Shown in pieces: positions 34,047-41,939 of a stretch of DNA of 64,000 nucleotides. Position numbers and translations under genes: made by a program. The notes under the pieces are model-generated. The model saw nothing but the letters and a program-made list of their open reading frames with translations, had not been told where the DNA came from and made no database searches. Every line of letters starts with the position of its first letter. The first letter of the stretch is position 1. Source of the DNA: Paenibacillus lycopersici (GTDB taxonomy: Bacteria > Bacillota > Bacilli > Paenibacillales > Paenibacillaceae); NCBI RefSeq assembly GCF_010119935.1, contig NZ_CP048209.1, positions 4,219,001 through 4,283,000 on the forward strand, read 5' to 3'.

Positions 34047-36101
34047 TTAATCCAGCAGCTCACCTTGAAAAAGTTGATCTTTGCGCAGCGCTTCCCGCAG
34101 ACGGGCGTACGGCGCTTCGGTCCAGAATTCGGCTCTCGCCGTCAATTCCGCGGCATCGTCGCGCGCCTCTTCCAGCACCTCGAAATCCGCGGCCATATCG
34201 GCCAGCTTGAAGTCCGGCACGCCGCTCTGCTTCGTTCCGAAGAAATCTCCGGGACCGCGAAGCTCCAGGTCGCGCCTCGATACCTCGAACCCGTCGTCCG
34301 TCTCCGTCATGATCTTCATCCGCTCCCGGCCGATCTCCGACTTCGGATCGGCGATGAGCAAGCAATACGATTGATGCCCGCCCCGTCCGACGCGGCCGCG
34401 CAGCTGATGAAGCTGCGACAGGCCGAACCGTTCGGCGTCCATGATGACCATTAGCGTCGCATTCGGTACGTCGACGCCCACCTCCACGACCGTCGTGGCG
34501 ACCAGCACATGCACCTCGTTCGCGCCGAACGCGCGCATCACTTCGTCCTTCTCCGCGGCCGACAGCCTGCCGTGCAGCAAGCCGATCCGCATATCCGGGA
34601 ACGCCTGCTGGATTTGGATATGGAGGTCGATCGCGTTCTGCACGTCCAGCTTGTCCGATTCTTCGATGAGCGGACAGATGAAATAGCATTGCCTGCCGGC
34701 TTCGACCTCGCGGCGGATAAAACCGAGCACGCGGTCAAGCATGGAATGCTTGACCCAATTCGTCTGAATCGGCTTGCGGCCACGCGGACGTTCCTTCAAC
34801 GTGGAGACGTCCAAATCGCCGAATGCCGTGATCGCGAGCGTGCGCGGAATCGGCGTCGCCGTCATGGTCAACACGTCGGGATTCAGCCCTTTGCGCCGCA
34901 AGACGCTGCGCTGGTTAACGCCGAAGCGATGCTGTTCGTCGGTTACGACAAGACCGAGACTCCGGAAGTATACGCCGTCTTGGATGATTGCCTGCGTGCC
35001 GACGACGACGTCGATCAGCCCCATCTGCAGGCCGTCCAGCACTTCGCGCCGCTGCGTCGCAGTCAAGCTGCCCGTTAGCAGCGCGACCTGCATGCCTACG
35101 CCGCCCAACAAGCTCTGCAAGGAGCGGTAATGCTGATCGGCCAGAATCTCCGTCGGTACCATGAGCGCGCCCTGATGGCCCGCTTTGACGGCAGCGAACA
35201 ACGCAATGGCGGCCACGACCGTCTTGCCGGAGCCGACGTCCCCTTGCAGCAGCCGGTTCATGCAGGCATGCGAGCGCATGTCGATCAGAATTTCGTTGAC
35301 GACCTTCTTCTGCGAATCGGTCAGCTCGAACGGCAGCGTCCGCGAGAACGCCCGGATCGCCTCCCCTTCCACCACATGGGCGACGCCGTCCATCCGCTTG
35401 CGGTTCATCGAACGGTACGCTTGCAGCTTCAGTTGAAACAAGAACAGCTCCTCGTAGACGAGCCGGCGCCTGGCGGCTTGTCCCTGCGCGATATCGTCCG
35501 GTTGATGGATATGCCTGACCGCCTCGCGGCGAAGCATTAGACCATGCTTCTCCATCAGAGCGGCCGGAAGAATTTCCTCCACCATCTCTCCGTACTGCGC
35601 GAGCGCCTGCGCAATCGTCTTGCGGATCCATTGCTGCGTGATGCTCCCGCCAATGGAGTAGACGGATTGCAGCGTCCCGGATCGCGCCTTGCCTTTGTCG
35701 GGAAATTCCGATTCCGACACGGTGATCTGCAGCCGCTTCTGTTCCCACTTCCCCGTCAGCACGATATCGCGCCCCGGAACGAGCTGATCCTGCAGAAAAT
35801 GCCGGTTGAACCATACGGCCGTCACAAGGACGCCGTCGACCGCGATTTTGCAGGTCAGCCTCGTCTTCGCCCGGCCATACCGCTGCAGGATCGGGTTGCC
35901 CATGATTTTGCCTTCAACGGTCGCCTTCTCGCCGTCTTGCGTTTCCCCAAGGGTCCGAATGCGATAATCCTCGTATCGAAACGGAAAATAGTCCAGCAAA
36001 TCCGCGATCGTATGAACGCCAAAGGCGTGAAGCTCCAATTCCTTCTGAGCACTCACGCCTTTCATTTGCCGGACGGGTAGTTCATCCAGCTTCATCCCCA
36101 T
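34047..36101 (-). CDS. recG: ATP-dependent DNA helicase RecG
   Basis: 684 residues. Remodels stalled forks and branch-migrates Holliday junctions. N-terminal wedge OB-fold domain (about 60-160), then helicase motifs: GDVGSGKT (Walker A), VVTDEQHRFGV (DEQH), TMTATPIPRTL (III), ATTVVEVGVDVPNA (V) and QLRGRVGRGGHQ (VI). A longer frame to 36149 would overlap degV; the ATG at 36101 or the one two codons later at 36095 follows the degV stop by a few bases and is preferred. It is last in the fakA-degV-recG run. Confidence 0.95.
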   Translation of the reverse strand: MGMKLDELPVRQMKGVSAQKELELHAFGVHTIADLLDYFPFRYEDYRIRTLGETQDGEKATVEGKIMGNPILQRYGRAKTRLTCKIAVDGVLVTAVWFNRHFLQDQLVPGRDIVLTGKWEQKRLQITVSESEFPDKGKARSGTLQSVYSIGGSITQQWIRKTIAQALAQYGEMVEEILPAALMEKHGLMLRREAVRHIHQPDDIAQGQAARRRLVYEELFLFQLKLQAYRSMNRKRMDGVAHVVEGEAIRAFSRTLPFELTDSQKKVVNEILIDMRSHACMNRLLQGDVGSGKTVVAAIALFAAVKAGHQGALMVPTEILADQHYRSLQSLLGGVGMQVALLTGSLTATQRREVLDGLQMGLIDVVVGTQAIIQDGVYFRSLGLVVTDEQHRFGVNQRSVLRRKGLNPDVLTMTATPIPRTLAITAFGDLDVSTLKERPRGRKPIQTNWVKHSMLDRVLGFIRREVEAGRQCYFICPLIEESDKLDVQNAIDLHIQIQQAFPDMRIGLLHGRLSAAEKDEVMRAFGANEVHVLVATTVVEVGVDVPNATLMVIMDAERFGLSQLHQLRGRVGRGGHQSYCLLIADPKSEIGRERMKIMTETDDGFEVSRRDLELRGPGDFFGTKQSGVPDFKLADMAADFEVLEEARDDAAELTARAEFWTEAPYARLREALRKDQLFQGELLD

Positions 36102-36105
36102 GACC

Positions 36106-36960
36106 TCACACTCGAGTAATAAATAACGCGGCGGCGCCAGGACCGGCATGCGTGCCGATGACGGCCCCGATGTCCGTCTGCCTGATGTTACGCACGTTCA
36201 GCTGCGACTGCGCCAGGGCGGCAAGCTCGAGCGCCAGCTCGCTCTTATGCGTCCAGCCGACCGTCATATCGATCATTTCGCCGCCGAAGTCTTCCTTGAA
36301 CAGATCGATGATGCGCTGCATCGCTTTCTTCGTGCCGCGCACTTTGTCGACCGGCGAGACGACGCCGTCCCGGTCGACCTTCAGAATCGGCTTGATGTTC
36401 AGAATCGAGCCGAAGAGCGCGGCGGCTCTGCCGATCCGTCCGCCCTTCTGCAAATATTCCAGCGTATCGACGAGGAAATACATCCGCATATCCTTCTGGA
36501 TCGCTTCGATCGCAGCCAGGATTTCATCCTTCGTTGCGCCGGCGACCGCCATTTCGGCCGCTTTCACCGCGAGCATGCCGAGGCCGTAGGAGACGGACTT
36601 CGAGTCGATCACCGTCACGTCCCCGGGCTCCTCCATCATCGAAGAGCCAAGGATGGCCGACTGGTACGTTCCGCTCAGCGCGGAAGCGAGATGAATCGAA
36701 ATGATGGACGACCGCGGAAACTTCTTTTGCAGCTTCTCGTACACTTCGGTGAACTCGCCGGGCGAAGGCTGCGACGTCGTCGGCAGCGATGCCGCCGACG
36801 CCAGCCGTCCGTAGAATTGATCGTTCGTAATGCTGACGCCGTCCAGGTACGATTCTTCGCCGAACATGACTTTCAACGGAACCATCTCGATGCCGAGCTG
36901 TTCTCTGACGCGCTTCGGAATGTCCGCCGTGCTGTCGGTTACGATTTTAATGCCGCTCAT
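36106..36960 (-). CDS. DegV family fatty-acid-binding protein (FakB-like)
   Basis: 284 residues. Binds a fatty acid for phosphorylation by FakA. IVTDSTADIP at the start, TSQPSPGEF, ISIHLASALSGTYQSA, IDSKSVSYGLG and LQKGGRIG are hallmark DegV motifs; Thr and His residues holding the carboxylate are in these. ATG follows AGGAGG. Directly downstream of fakA by 11 bp, an informative pairing because kinase and carrier act together in taking exogenous or recycled fatty acids to acyl-phosphate. In B. subtilis this position holds sdaAB/sdaAA instead. Confidence 0.92.
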   Translation of the reverse strand: MSGIKIVTDSTADIPKRVREQLGIEMVPLKVMFGEESYLDGVSITNDQFYGRLASAASLPTTSQPSPGEFTEVYEKLQKKFPRSSIISIHLASALSGTYQSAILGSSMMEEPGDVTVIDSKSVSYGLGMLAVKAAEMAVAGATKDEILAAIEAIQKDMRMYFLVDTLEYLQKGGRIGRAAALFGSILNIKPILKVDRDGVVSPVDKVRGTKKAMQRIIDLFKEDFGGEMIDMTVGWTHKSELALELAALAQSQLNVRNIRQTDIGAVIGTHAGPGAAALFITRV

Positions 36961-36971
36961 CCCCGCACCTC

Positions 36972-38819
36972 CTATTCGACCGCGATTAAGTATGGATACA
37001 GCGGCTGGCCGCCTTCGTGAACTTCGAATTCCGCGTCGGGGAAGCTTTCTTTCGCCCACGCCGTCAGTTCGGCCGTTTCCGATGCTTTCGCCTGCTCGCC
37101 GGACAGCACGGTGACCAGCTCTCCGCCGTCTTCCAGCATGCGCCCGATCAGCTCCTTGCAGGTTTCCAGAAGGCTTGGCGAAGCGGTGACGATCGTTTTC
37201 TCCAGGATGCCGATATAATCGCCTTCCTGGATGGAGATGCCGTCGATGGACGTATTCCGCACCGCGTTCGTCACTTGGCCGGATCGCACCTGCAGCACCG
37301 CTTCGCTCATCGCCTGCGCGTTGTATTCCGCCGACTCCTCTTCGCGGAAGGCGAGCACCGCCGCGAGCCCTTGCGGAATGTTCTTCGTGCCGATGACGGT
37401 TACGCTGCGCTCGCTGAGCTCGGCCGCTTGCTGCGCGGCGAGAATGATGTTGCTGTTGTTCGGCAGCAGGTAGATATGCTCCGCCGACAGCGATTCGATC
37501 GCCTTCACGAAATCTTCCGTCGACGGGTTCATCGTCTGCCCGCCGGACAAGACGACGTCGACGTTGTTATCAAGGAAGATCGAGCGGATGCCTTCGCCCA
37601 TCGCGACGGCAACGAGGCCGAACGGCGCCTGTTCATGCGCCTGCTCCGCGGAGATGGCGTCGGCGGGCGCGCCCGTCAGCACTTCCGAGACGGCTAGGCC
37701 CAGCGCGGCTTCTTCCACGACCGCCGTCTCCGGCAGTACCTCCGCCGTTACGGGAAGCGGGCTGCCGGCAATCGCCGCGCTCTCTTCTTCATGCAGCAAA
37801 TCCCGATGCTGCTCCCGCATGTTCAAGATATGGATTTCCGTCAGCTCGCCGTACGGCAGTGCGTAATTGAGCACGTCGCCCGGCTTGCGCGTGTGCACAT
37901 GAACCTTGATGATCTCGTCATCGACGATGACGAGAATGGAATCGCCGTCCCTGCCCAGCATGCCTTTGAACAGCGCCTCGTCGAAACGCAGGCCCGTGCG
38001 GCCCGACTGTTTGCGGTTGATGAAGAATTCCATATCGTACAGAAACTCGATATGGTCCGTTTCGATTTTGGACTGTGCGCTCGCATGCCGGAACGCTGCC
38101 GGACGCGCAGGAGGCGGAGCCGGCAGTTTGGGCGCAGCCGCCGGCGCTTGGAGCGCCACGGCCGCTTCCGCGCCGATATGGCGGTCATCCGTACCTCCGG
38201 CTTCTTCCAACAGCTTGCCGAGGAAGCCTTCGTAGATGCAGACGAGACCTTGCCCGCCGGAATCGACGACGCCAACCTGCTTCAGCACAGGCAGCAAATC
38301 CGGCGTGCGTTCCAGCGACTCCCGCGAGCGGGCATGGACTTCCCGCACGAGCTGAACGATGTCGTTGTTGCGCTTCGCGAACGCCACCGCATGCTTCGCC
38401 GTGTCCTTGGCCACTGTGAGGATCGTGCCCTCGACCGGCTTCACGACCGCTTTGTACGCCATGTCGACGCCGTGCTGCAGCGCCGCCGCGAATTGCTGCG
38501 CGTCGATCTGCTCCTGCGCCGCGATGCTCTTGGAGAAGCCCCTGAACAATTGCGACAGAATGACGCCCGAATTGCCGCGGGCGCCCATCAGCAGGCCTTT
38601 CGAAAGCGCTTCCGCAACTTTGCCCACTGCTGGATTCGGATTTTTGAGAAGCTCGCGTTTTCCCGAGGTCATCGTCAAATTCATATTCGATCCCGTGTCC
38701 CCGTCCGGAACAGGGAATACATTCAAAGCGTTGATGCGCGCTTCGTTTCGTTGCAGATTATCCGCTCCGCTCAGGACCATTCCCGTCAAATCCGAGCCGT
38801 TAATAAAGCGTTTGATCAA
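36972..38819 (-). CDS. fakA: Fatty acid kinase catalytic subunit (DAK2 domain)
   Basis: 615 residues, longer than B. subtilis YloV (about 550). The N-terminal DhaL/DAK2 domain has NVFPVPDGDTGSNM (Mg-ATP aspartates), LLMGARGNSGVILSQ and GVVDSGGQG. A central domain and a C-terminal DegV-like fold follow. An Ala/Pro-rich linker near residues 220-250 and a second near 335-375 account for the extra length. The start is a TTG (38819) with AAGGGG 9 nt upstream. It lies 16 bp after the asp23-like gene, as in the yloU-yloV pair, and just before a FakB-like gene. Confidence 0.92.
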   Translation of the reverse strand: MIKRFINGSDLTGMVLSGADNLQRNEARINALNVFPVPDGDTGSNMNLTMTSGKRELLKNPNPAVGKVAEALSKGLLMGARGNSGVILSQLFRGFSKSIAAQEQIDAQQFAAALQHGVDMAYKAVVKPVEGTILTVAKDTAKHAVAFAKRNNDIVQLVREVHARSRESLERTPDLLPVLKQVGVVDSGGQGLVCIYEGFLGKLLEEAGGTDDRHIGAEAAVALQAPAAAPKLPAPPPARPAAFRHASAQSKIETDHIEFLYDMEFFINRKQSGRTGLRFDEALFKGMLGRDGDSILVIVDDEIIKVHVHTRKPGDVLNYALPYGELTEIHILNMREQHRDLLHEEESAAIAGSPLPVTAEVLPETAVVEEAALGLAVSEVLTGAPADAISAEQAHEQAPFGLVAVAMGEGIRSIFLDNNVDVVLSGGQTMNPSTEDFVKAIESLSAEHIYLLPNNSNIILAAQQAAELSERSVTVIGTKNIPQGLAAVLAFREEESAEYNAQAMSEAVLQVRSGQVTNAVRNTSIDGISIQEGDYIGILEKTIVTASPSLLETCKELIGRMLEDGGELVTVLSGEQAKASETAELTAWAKESFPDAEFEVHEGGQPLYPYLIAVE

Positions 38820-38835
38820 GCGTGATTACCCCTTC

Positions 38836-39195
38836 CTACCGAGATACCCGTACGCCTTGGACAAAAATATTGACAACGTCTACCTTAACGCCGACAACCT
38901 CGTTCATCACATACTTCACCTTCGACTGAATGTTATGTGCGACCTCGGATATTTTCGTGCCGTAGCTTACGATGATGTATAAATCGATGTGTAAAAGATC
39001 GTTCTCTCGGTGGACTTCGACACCGCGTGATAGATTATCCCGACCAAGCAGTTCGGCTATACCGTCTTTAAGCTGCTTTCTTGAAGCCATGCCAACCAGT
39101 CCATAACAATCCATCGCCGCTGAACCGGCCAGGACGGAGATCACATGATCGGTTATATATACGTTTCCGAGTTCGGAATTTATCTGCAGAGGCAT
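38836..39195 (-). CDS. Asp23/Gls24 family protein (YloU-like)
   Basis: 119 residues from the ATG at 39195 (AAGGAG upstream). Typical elements: GNVYITDHVISVLAGSAA, YGLVGMASR, VHRENDLLHIDLYIIVSYG, INVQSKV-like and VKVDVVNIFVQGV. The family is abundant, peripheral to the membrane, and in staphylococci is linked to cell-envelope stress; its place before fakA is conserved, hinting at a link to fatty-acid handling. Diverges from rpmB with a promoter on each side. Confidence 0.9.
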   Translation of the reverse strand: MPLQINSELGNVYITDHVISVLAGSAAMDCYGLVGMASRKQLKDGIAELLGRDNLSRGVEVHRENDLLHIDLYIIVSYGTKISEVAHNIQSKVKYVMNEVVGVKVDVVNIFVQGVRVSR

Positions 39196-39236
39196 GGAAA
39201 ACCACTCCTTCACCGTTTTATTATGGACTAATCTAC

Positions 39237-39265
39237 ATTGTACTATAAATATGAACGATTTTGAA
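39237..39265 (-). promoter_or_regulatory. Promoter of the asp23-fakA-degV-recG operon
   Basis: Minus strand: -35 TTCAAA (39260-39265), 17-bp spacer, -10 TACAAT (39237-39242). Confidence 0.6.
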
Positions 39266-39339
39266 GTCCAGCACCCCTTTCTCGACTTTTTTCTCCGATT
39301 TATTAGCTGTAGGTGTCATAATCGATTGTTGACAACCGC

Positions 39340-39368
39340 TTGAAGAATGTCGATACATATGCTATTAT
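39340..39368 (+). promoter_or_regulatory. Promoter of rpmB
   Basis: -35 TTGAAG (39340-39345), 17-bp spacer, -10 TATTAT (39363-39368). A TTGACA at 39329-39334 lies slightly further upstream. Confidence 0.6.
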
Positions 39369-39415
39369 ATTGAAGTCTGTTTGTTTGCAGTGATTCTTCA
39401 GGGGAGGTGTATTCC

Positions 39416-39604
39416 ATGTCTCGCAAATGTTTCGTTACGGGCAAAGGCCCTGGCGTAGGTAACAACGTTTCGCACGCTAACAACAAAACCCGCCGCTCTT
39501 GGGGCGTTAACGTTCAGAAAGTCAGAATTCTAGTTAACGGCAAACCAAAACGCGTTTATGTCAGCACTCGTGCGCTTAAATCCGGCCTTGTAACCCGCGT
39601 ATAA
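39416..39604 (+). CDS. rpmB: 50S ribosomal protein L28
   Basis: 62 residues, the full L28 length: [40 protein letters not shown]. Binds 23S rRNA in the large subunit. Only one cysteine near the N-terminus, so this is the zinc-free form. ATG preceded by GGGGAGG. Transcribed alone, opposite to its neighbours, as in B. subtilis. Confidence 0.97.
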   Translation: MSRKCFVTGKGPGVGNNVSHANNKTRRSWGVNVQKVRILVNGKPKRVYVSTRALKSGLVTRV

Positions 39605-39623
39605 GGGTAATCAAGCCATGGAC

Positions 39624-39656
39624 AAAAAGCACCTGATCCACATCAGGTGCTTTTTT
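39624..39656. terminator. Terminator between rpmB and spoVM
   Basis: Perfect stem AAAAAGCACCTGA / TCAGGTGCTTTTT with a 6-nt loop and A- and T-tracts on both sides, so it can stop transcription from either direction. Confidence 0.92.
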
Positions 39657-39759
39657 GCATGCTTAAGCGCGGAAGTCCGCCGTTCGCCAAGCGGTCTTCC
39701 GCGCTCATGTACCCGCATGCTCAGGATCGTTCCAGGGGCAGCCGATCGGAGCGCCGCTG

Positions 39760-39840
39760 TCAGCTCTTCTGAAACGTATTTAGAATCGCCTTCACGAAGC
39801 CGCCCAGAAATTTCGGCAGCTTGATTGTGTAAAATTTCAT
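39760..39840 (-). CDS. spoVM: Stage V sporulation protein M
   Basis: A 26-codon gene starting MKFYTIKLPKFLGG and ending with a short basic amphipathic helix, the same length as B. subtilis SpoVM and including the proline at position 9 that sets its membrane-curvature binding. SpoVM recognises the convex forespore membrane and anchors SpoIVA, the base of the spore coat. ATG at 39840 is preceded by AGGAGGGG 5 nt upstream. Position between rpe and rpmB matches the B. subtilis order. Too short for most gene finders. Confidence 0.96.
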   Translation of the reverse strand: MKFYTIKLPKFLGGFVKAILNTFQKS

Positions 39841-39965
39841 GCTCCACCCCTCCTAAGCGTTGTGCTGGCCCTTCATCGACAGAGCCTCCGCAGGCCGAAA
39901 CCGCCTGACGGCAGGTCGTAAACATCCGTAACGGTTCCCGCCTTTCGCGTTTCCCCACAAAAAAA

Positions 39966-39993
39966 GGCTACAAGAACGTTCGTTCATGTAACC
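39966..39993 (-). terminator. Terminator at the end of the coaBC-to-rpe cluster
   Basis: Minus strand stem GGTTACATGAACG / CGTTCTTGTAGCC (one wobble, one mismatch) followed by seven Ts and TGTGGGG. It lies between the small membrane-protein gene and spoVM. Confidence 0.82.
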
Positions 39994-40068
39994 ATCCTAT
40001 GCGCTTGCGGACTGTCCTATTCCAAACCGAAGGACTTGGCTTGCGCCTATTCTGTTCCGCCATGCCCG

Positions 40069-40326
40069 CTAGGGAGCGGTGTTCACGGCGGTGATCGCCG
40101 CGTAGATAAAGACCGATATGAAGAAAAACAGCAAGGCGAGCGCGGCAAACCCGATGCGGCCCCCGATCGAAGTTACCCGTCTGAAATAATAGATCGCAAT
40201 CAAGACGGCCAGCAGGGAGAAGGCCAGGTTCGCCATCCCTTTGATGATCGTAAACAGGAACAGGGCTACGCCGCATCCGGCGCTGTACAAGAGCAGCAGG
40301 AACGTGTTCTTCAGTCGCTCGAACAT
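40069..40326 (-). CDS. Small membrane protein of unknown function
   Basis: 85 residues from the ATG at 40326, with AAGGGG upstream. Hydropathy shows two to three membrane segments: LLLLYSAGCGVALFLFTII, LAFSLLAVLIAIYYF and GFAALALLFFFISVFIYAAI, with short basic connections. It starts 13 bp after the rpe stop and so is the last gene of the rsgA-rpe run, in the place of thiN/yloS of B. subtilis. No family recognised. Confidence 0.7.
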   Translation of the reverse strand: MFERLKNTFLLLLYSAGCGVALFLFTIIKGMANLAFSLLAVLIAIYYFRRVTSIGGRIGFAALALLFFFISVFIYAAITAVNTAP

Positions 40327-40339
40327 CGCTTGCCGCCCC

Positions 40340-40984
40340 TTAACGGAGGGCAGCGATTGCCGCTGCCCGATCCGTTGCGGTGAATACGGCGCTGCCCGCC
40401 ACGAAGACGTCCGCTCCCGCTTCCCTGACCAGCGGCGCCGTCTCGGCATTGACGCCGCCGTCGACTTGGACGAGCATGTCGCCGCGCCCGCGGGACGCGA
40501 GCAGCCCGCGCAGCTGGCGGAGCTTGTTCAACGACTGCGGAATGAATTGCTGGCCGCCGAAACCGGGATTGACCGTCATGATCAGCACCATGTCGATATC
40601 GCCGATGACGTTCTCGATCGCGCCGACCGGCGTTGCCGGATTCAGTGCCACGCCCGCCGGCAGGCCGGCTTCCTTGATTTGATGGATGACGCGGTGCAGA
40701 TGCGTGCACGCTTCCGCGTGAACGGTGATGCGGTCCGCTCCGGCCGCAACGTAATTCGGTATATGCAGCTCCGGCCGTTCGATCATGAGATGGACGTCGA
40801 AGACGAGCTTCGTCGCCGGTCTCACCGCTTGAATGACCAACGGCCCGAACGTTAAGGTCGGGACGAAATGGCCGTCCATGACGTCGATATGAATCCAGTC
40901 CGCGCCGGCACGGTCCACGTCTTTGATTTCTTCCGCGAGCGCCGCGAAGTCCGCGGACAGGATCGATGGTGCAATGATAGACAT
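40340..40984 (-). CDS. rpe: Ribulose-phosphate 3-epimerase
   Basis: 214 residues, TIM barrel. Interconverts ribulose-5-P and xylulose-5-P in the pentose phosphate pathway. [12 protein letters not shown] at the start, [17 protein letters not shown] with metal-binding His and Asp, [26 protein letters not shown] and [13 protein letters not shown] are all present. It begins 1 bp after the rsgA stop, so it is coupled to the ribosome-assembly GTPase as in many Firmicutes. Confidence 0.96.
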   Translation of the reverse strand: MSIIAPSILSADFAALAEEIKDVDRAGADWIHIDVMDGHFVPTLTFGPLVIQAVRPATKLVFDVHLMIERPELHIPNYVAAGADRITVHAEACTHLHRVIHQIKEAGLPAGVALNPATPVGAIENVIGDIDMVLIMTVNPGFGGQQFIPQSLNKLRQLRGLLASRGRGDMLVQVDGGVNAETAPLVREAGADVFVAGSAVFTATDRAAAIAALR

Positions 40985-40985
40985 G

Positions 40986-41939
40986 TCAGTACCTCCGCTT
41001 TTTCTCTTTCATCTCCGCCATGAACAGCACGTAATTGGCGTGCCGGCTTGGCGCGATGTCCCCGCTCTCCAACGCTTCCAGCACCGCGCATTCCGGCTCG
41101 TGGATATGCGTGCAGCCGCGGAATTTGCAGGAGGAGGCGAGCTCCCTCATCTCCTTGAAGCAGCTGCCTAGCTCTTCGATGCCGAGCTCCGCGAAATCAA
41201 GCTGGCTGAACCCCGGCGTATCGGCCACGAAGCCGCCGCCGATGTCGATCAGCTCCACATGCCGGGTCGTATGCTTGCCGCGCCCCAGCCGGTTGCTGAT
41301 TTCGTTCGTCTCGAGCGTAAGGCCCGGAACGAGCGCATTCAGCAGCGAAGATTTCCCGACGCCGGATTGGCCGGCAAACACCGCCAAATGCCCCTGAAGC
41401 CGTTCCTTGAGCTCGACGGTGCCTTCCCCCCGCCTTGAGCTCGTGCCGAGCACCTCGTATCCGATCGGCTCGTAGACGCGCCGCACATCGCGAATCGCCC
41501 GCGCCGCCTCTTCCGTCTCCTCGCCGTCCTCGGCCAAATCCTGTTTGCTCAAACAGAGCACCGCTTCGATGCCCGCATGCTCGATATGGACGAGAAACTT
41601 GTCGAGCAGCTGCAAATTCAAGGCCGGCTCCGTCACGGAGAAGACGAGCACGGCCAAATCCACGTTCGCCACGGGCGGCCGGATCAGCTCGGAGCTGCGG
41701 GGATGGATCGCGTTGACCGCGCCTTCCCCGTTCTCCGTCTCTTCGAATTCGACGAGATCGCCGACAAGCGGCGATTCGCCGCGTTTCTTGAAGATGCCCC
41801 GCGCCCGGCACTGTATATCGTCGGCGCCGGCGGAAGCGTCTTCCGCGCGAACGTAATAGTAGCCGCTCAGCGCTTTGACGATCCTTCCGGTTTTCGTTAC
41901 TTTATTGCTCAACGGCTGTGTCAGAATCGGTTCCTCCAT
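40986..41939 (-). CDS. rsgA: Ribosome small-subunit assembly GTPase RsgA
   Basis: 317 residues. Circularly permuted GTPase that checks the decoding centre of the maturing 30S. N-terminal OB fold (about 15-85), then permuted motifs: LSKQDL (G4), GQSGVGKSS (G1), RGKHTTRH (G2), [10 protein letters not shown] (G3). A C-terminal zinc knuckle has C-x4-C-x-H-x5-C. It overlaps the end of prkC by 38 bp, so ribosome assembly and the kinase are co-expressed; in B. subtilis PrkC phosphorylates this GTPase (CpgA). Confidence 0.96.
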   Translation of the reverse strand: MEEPILTQPLSNKVTKTGRIVKALSGYYYVRAEDASAGADDIQCRARGIFKKRGESPLVGDLVEFEETENGEGAVNAIHPRSSELIRPPVANVDLAVLVFSVTEPALNLQLLDKFLVHIEHAGIEAVLCLSKQDLAEDGEETEEAARAIRDVRRVYEPIGYEVLGTSSRRGEGTVELKERLQGHLAVFAGQSGVGKSSLLNALVPGLTLETNEISNRLGRGKHTTRHVELIDIGGGFVADTPGFSQLDFAELGIEELGSCFKEMRELASSCKFRGCTHIHEPECAVLEALESGDIAPSRHANYVLFMAEMKEKKRRY

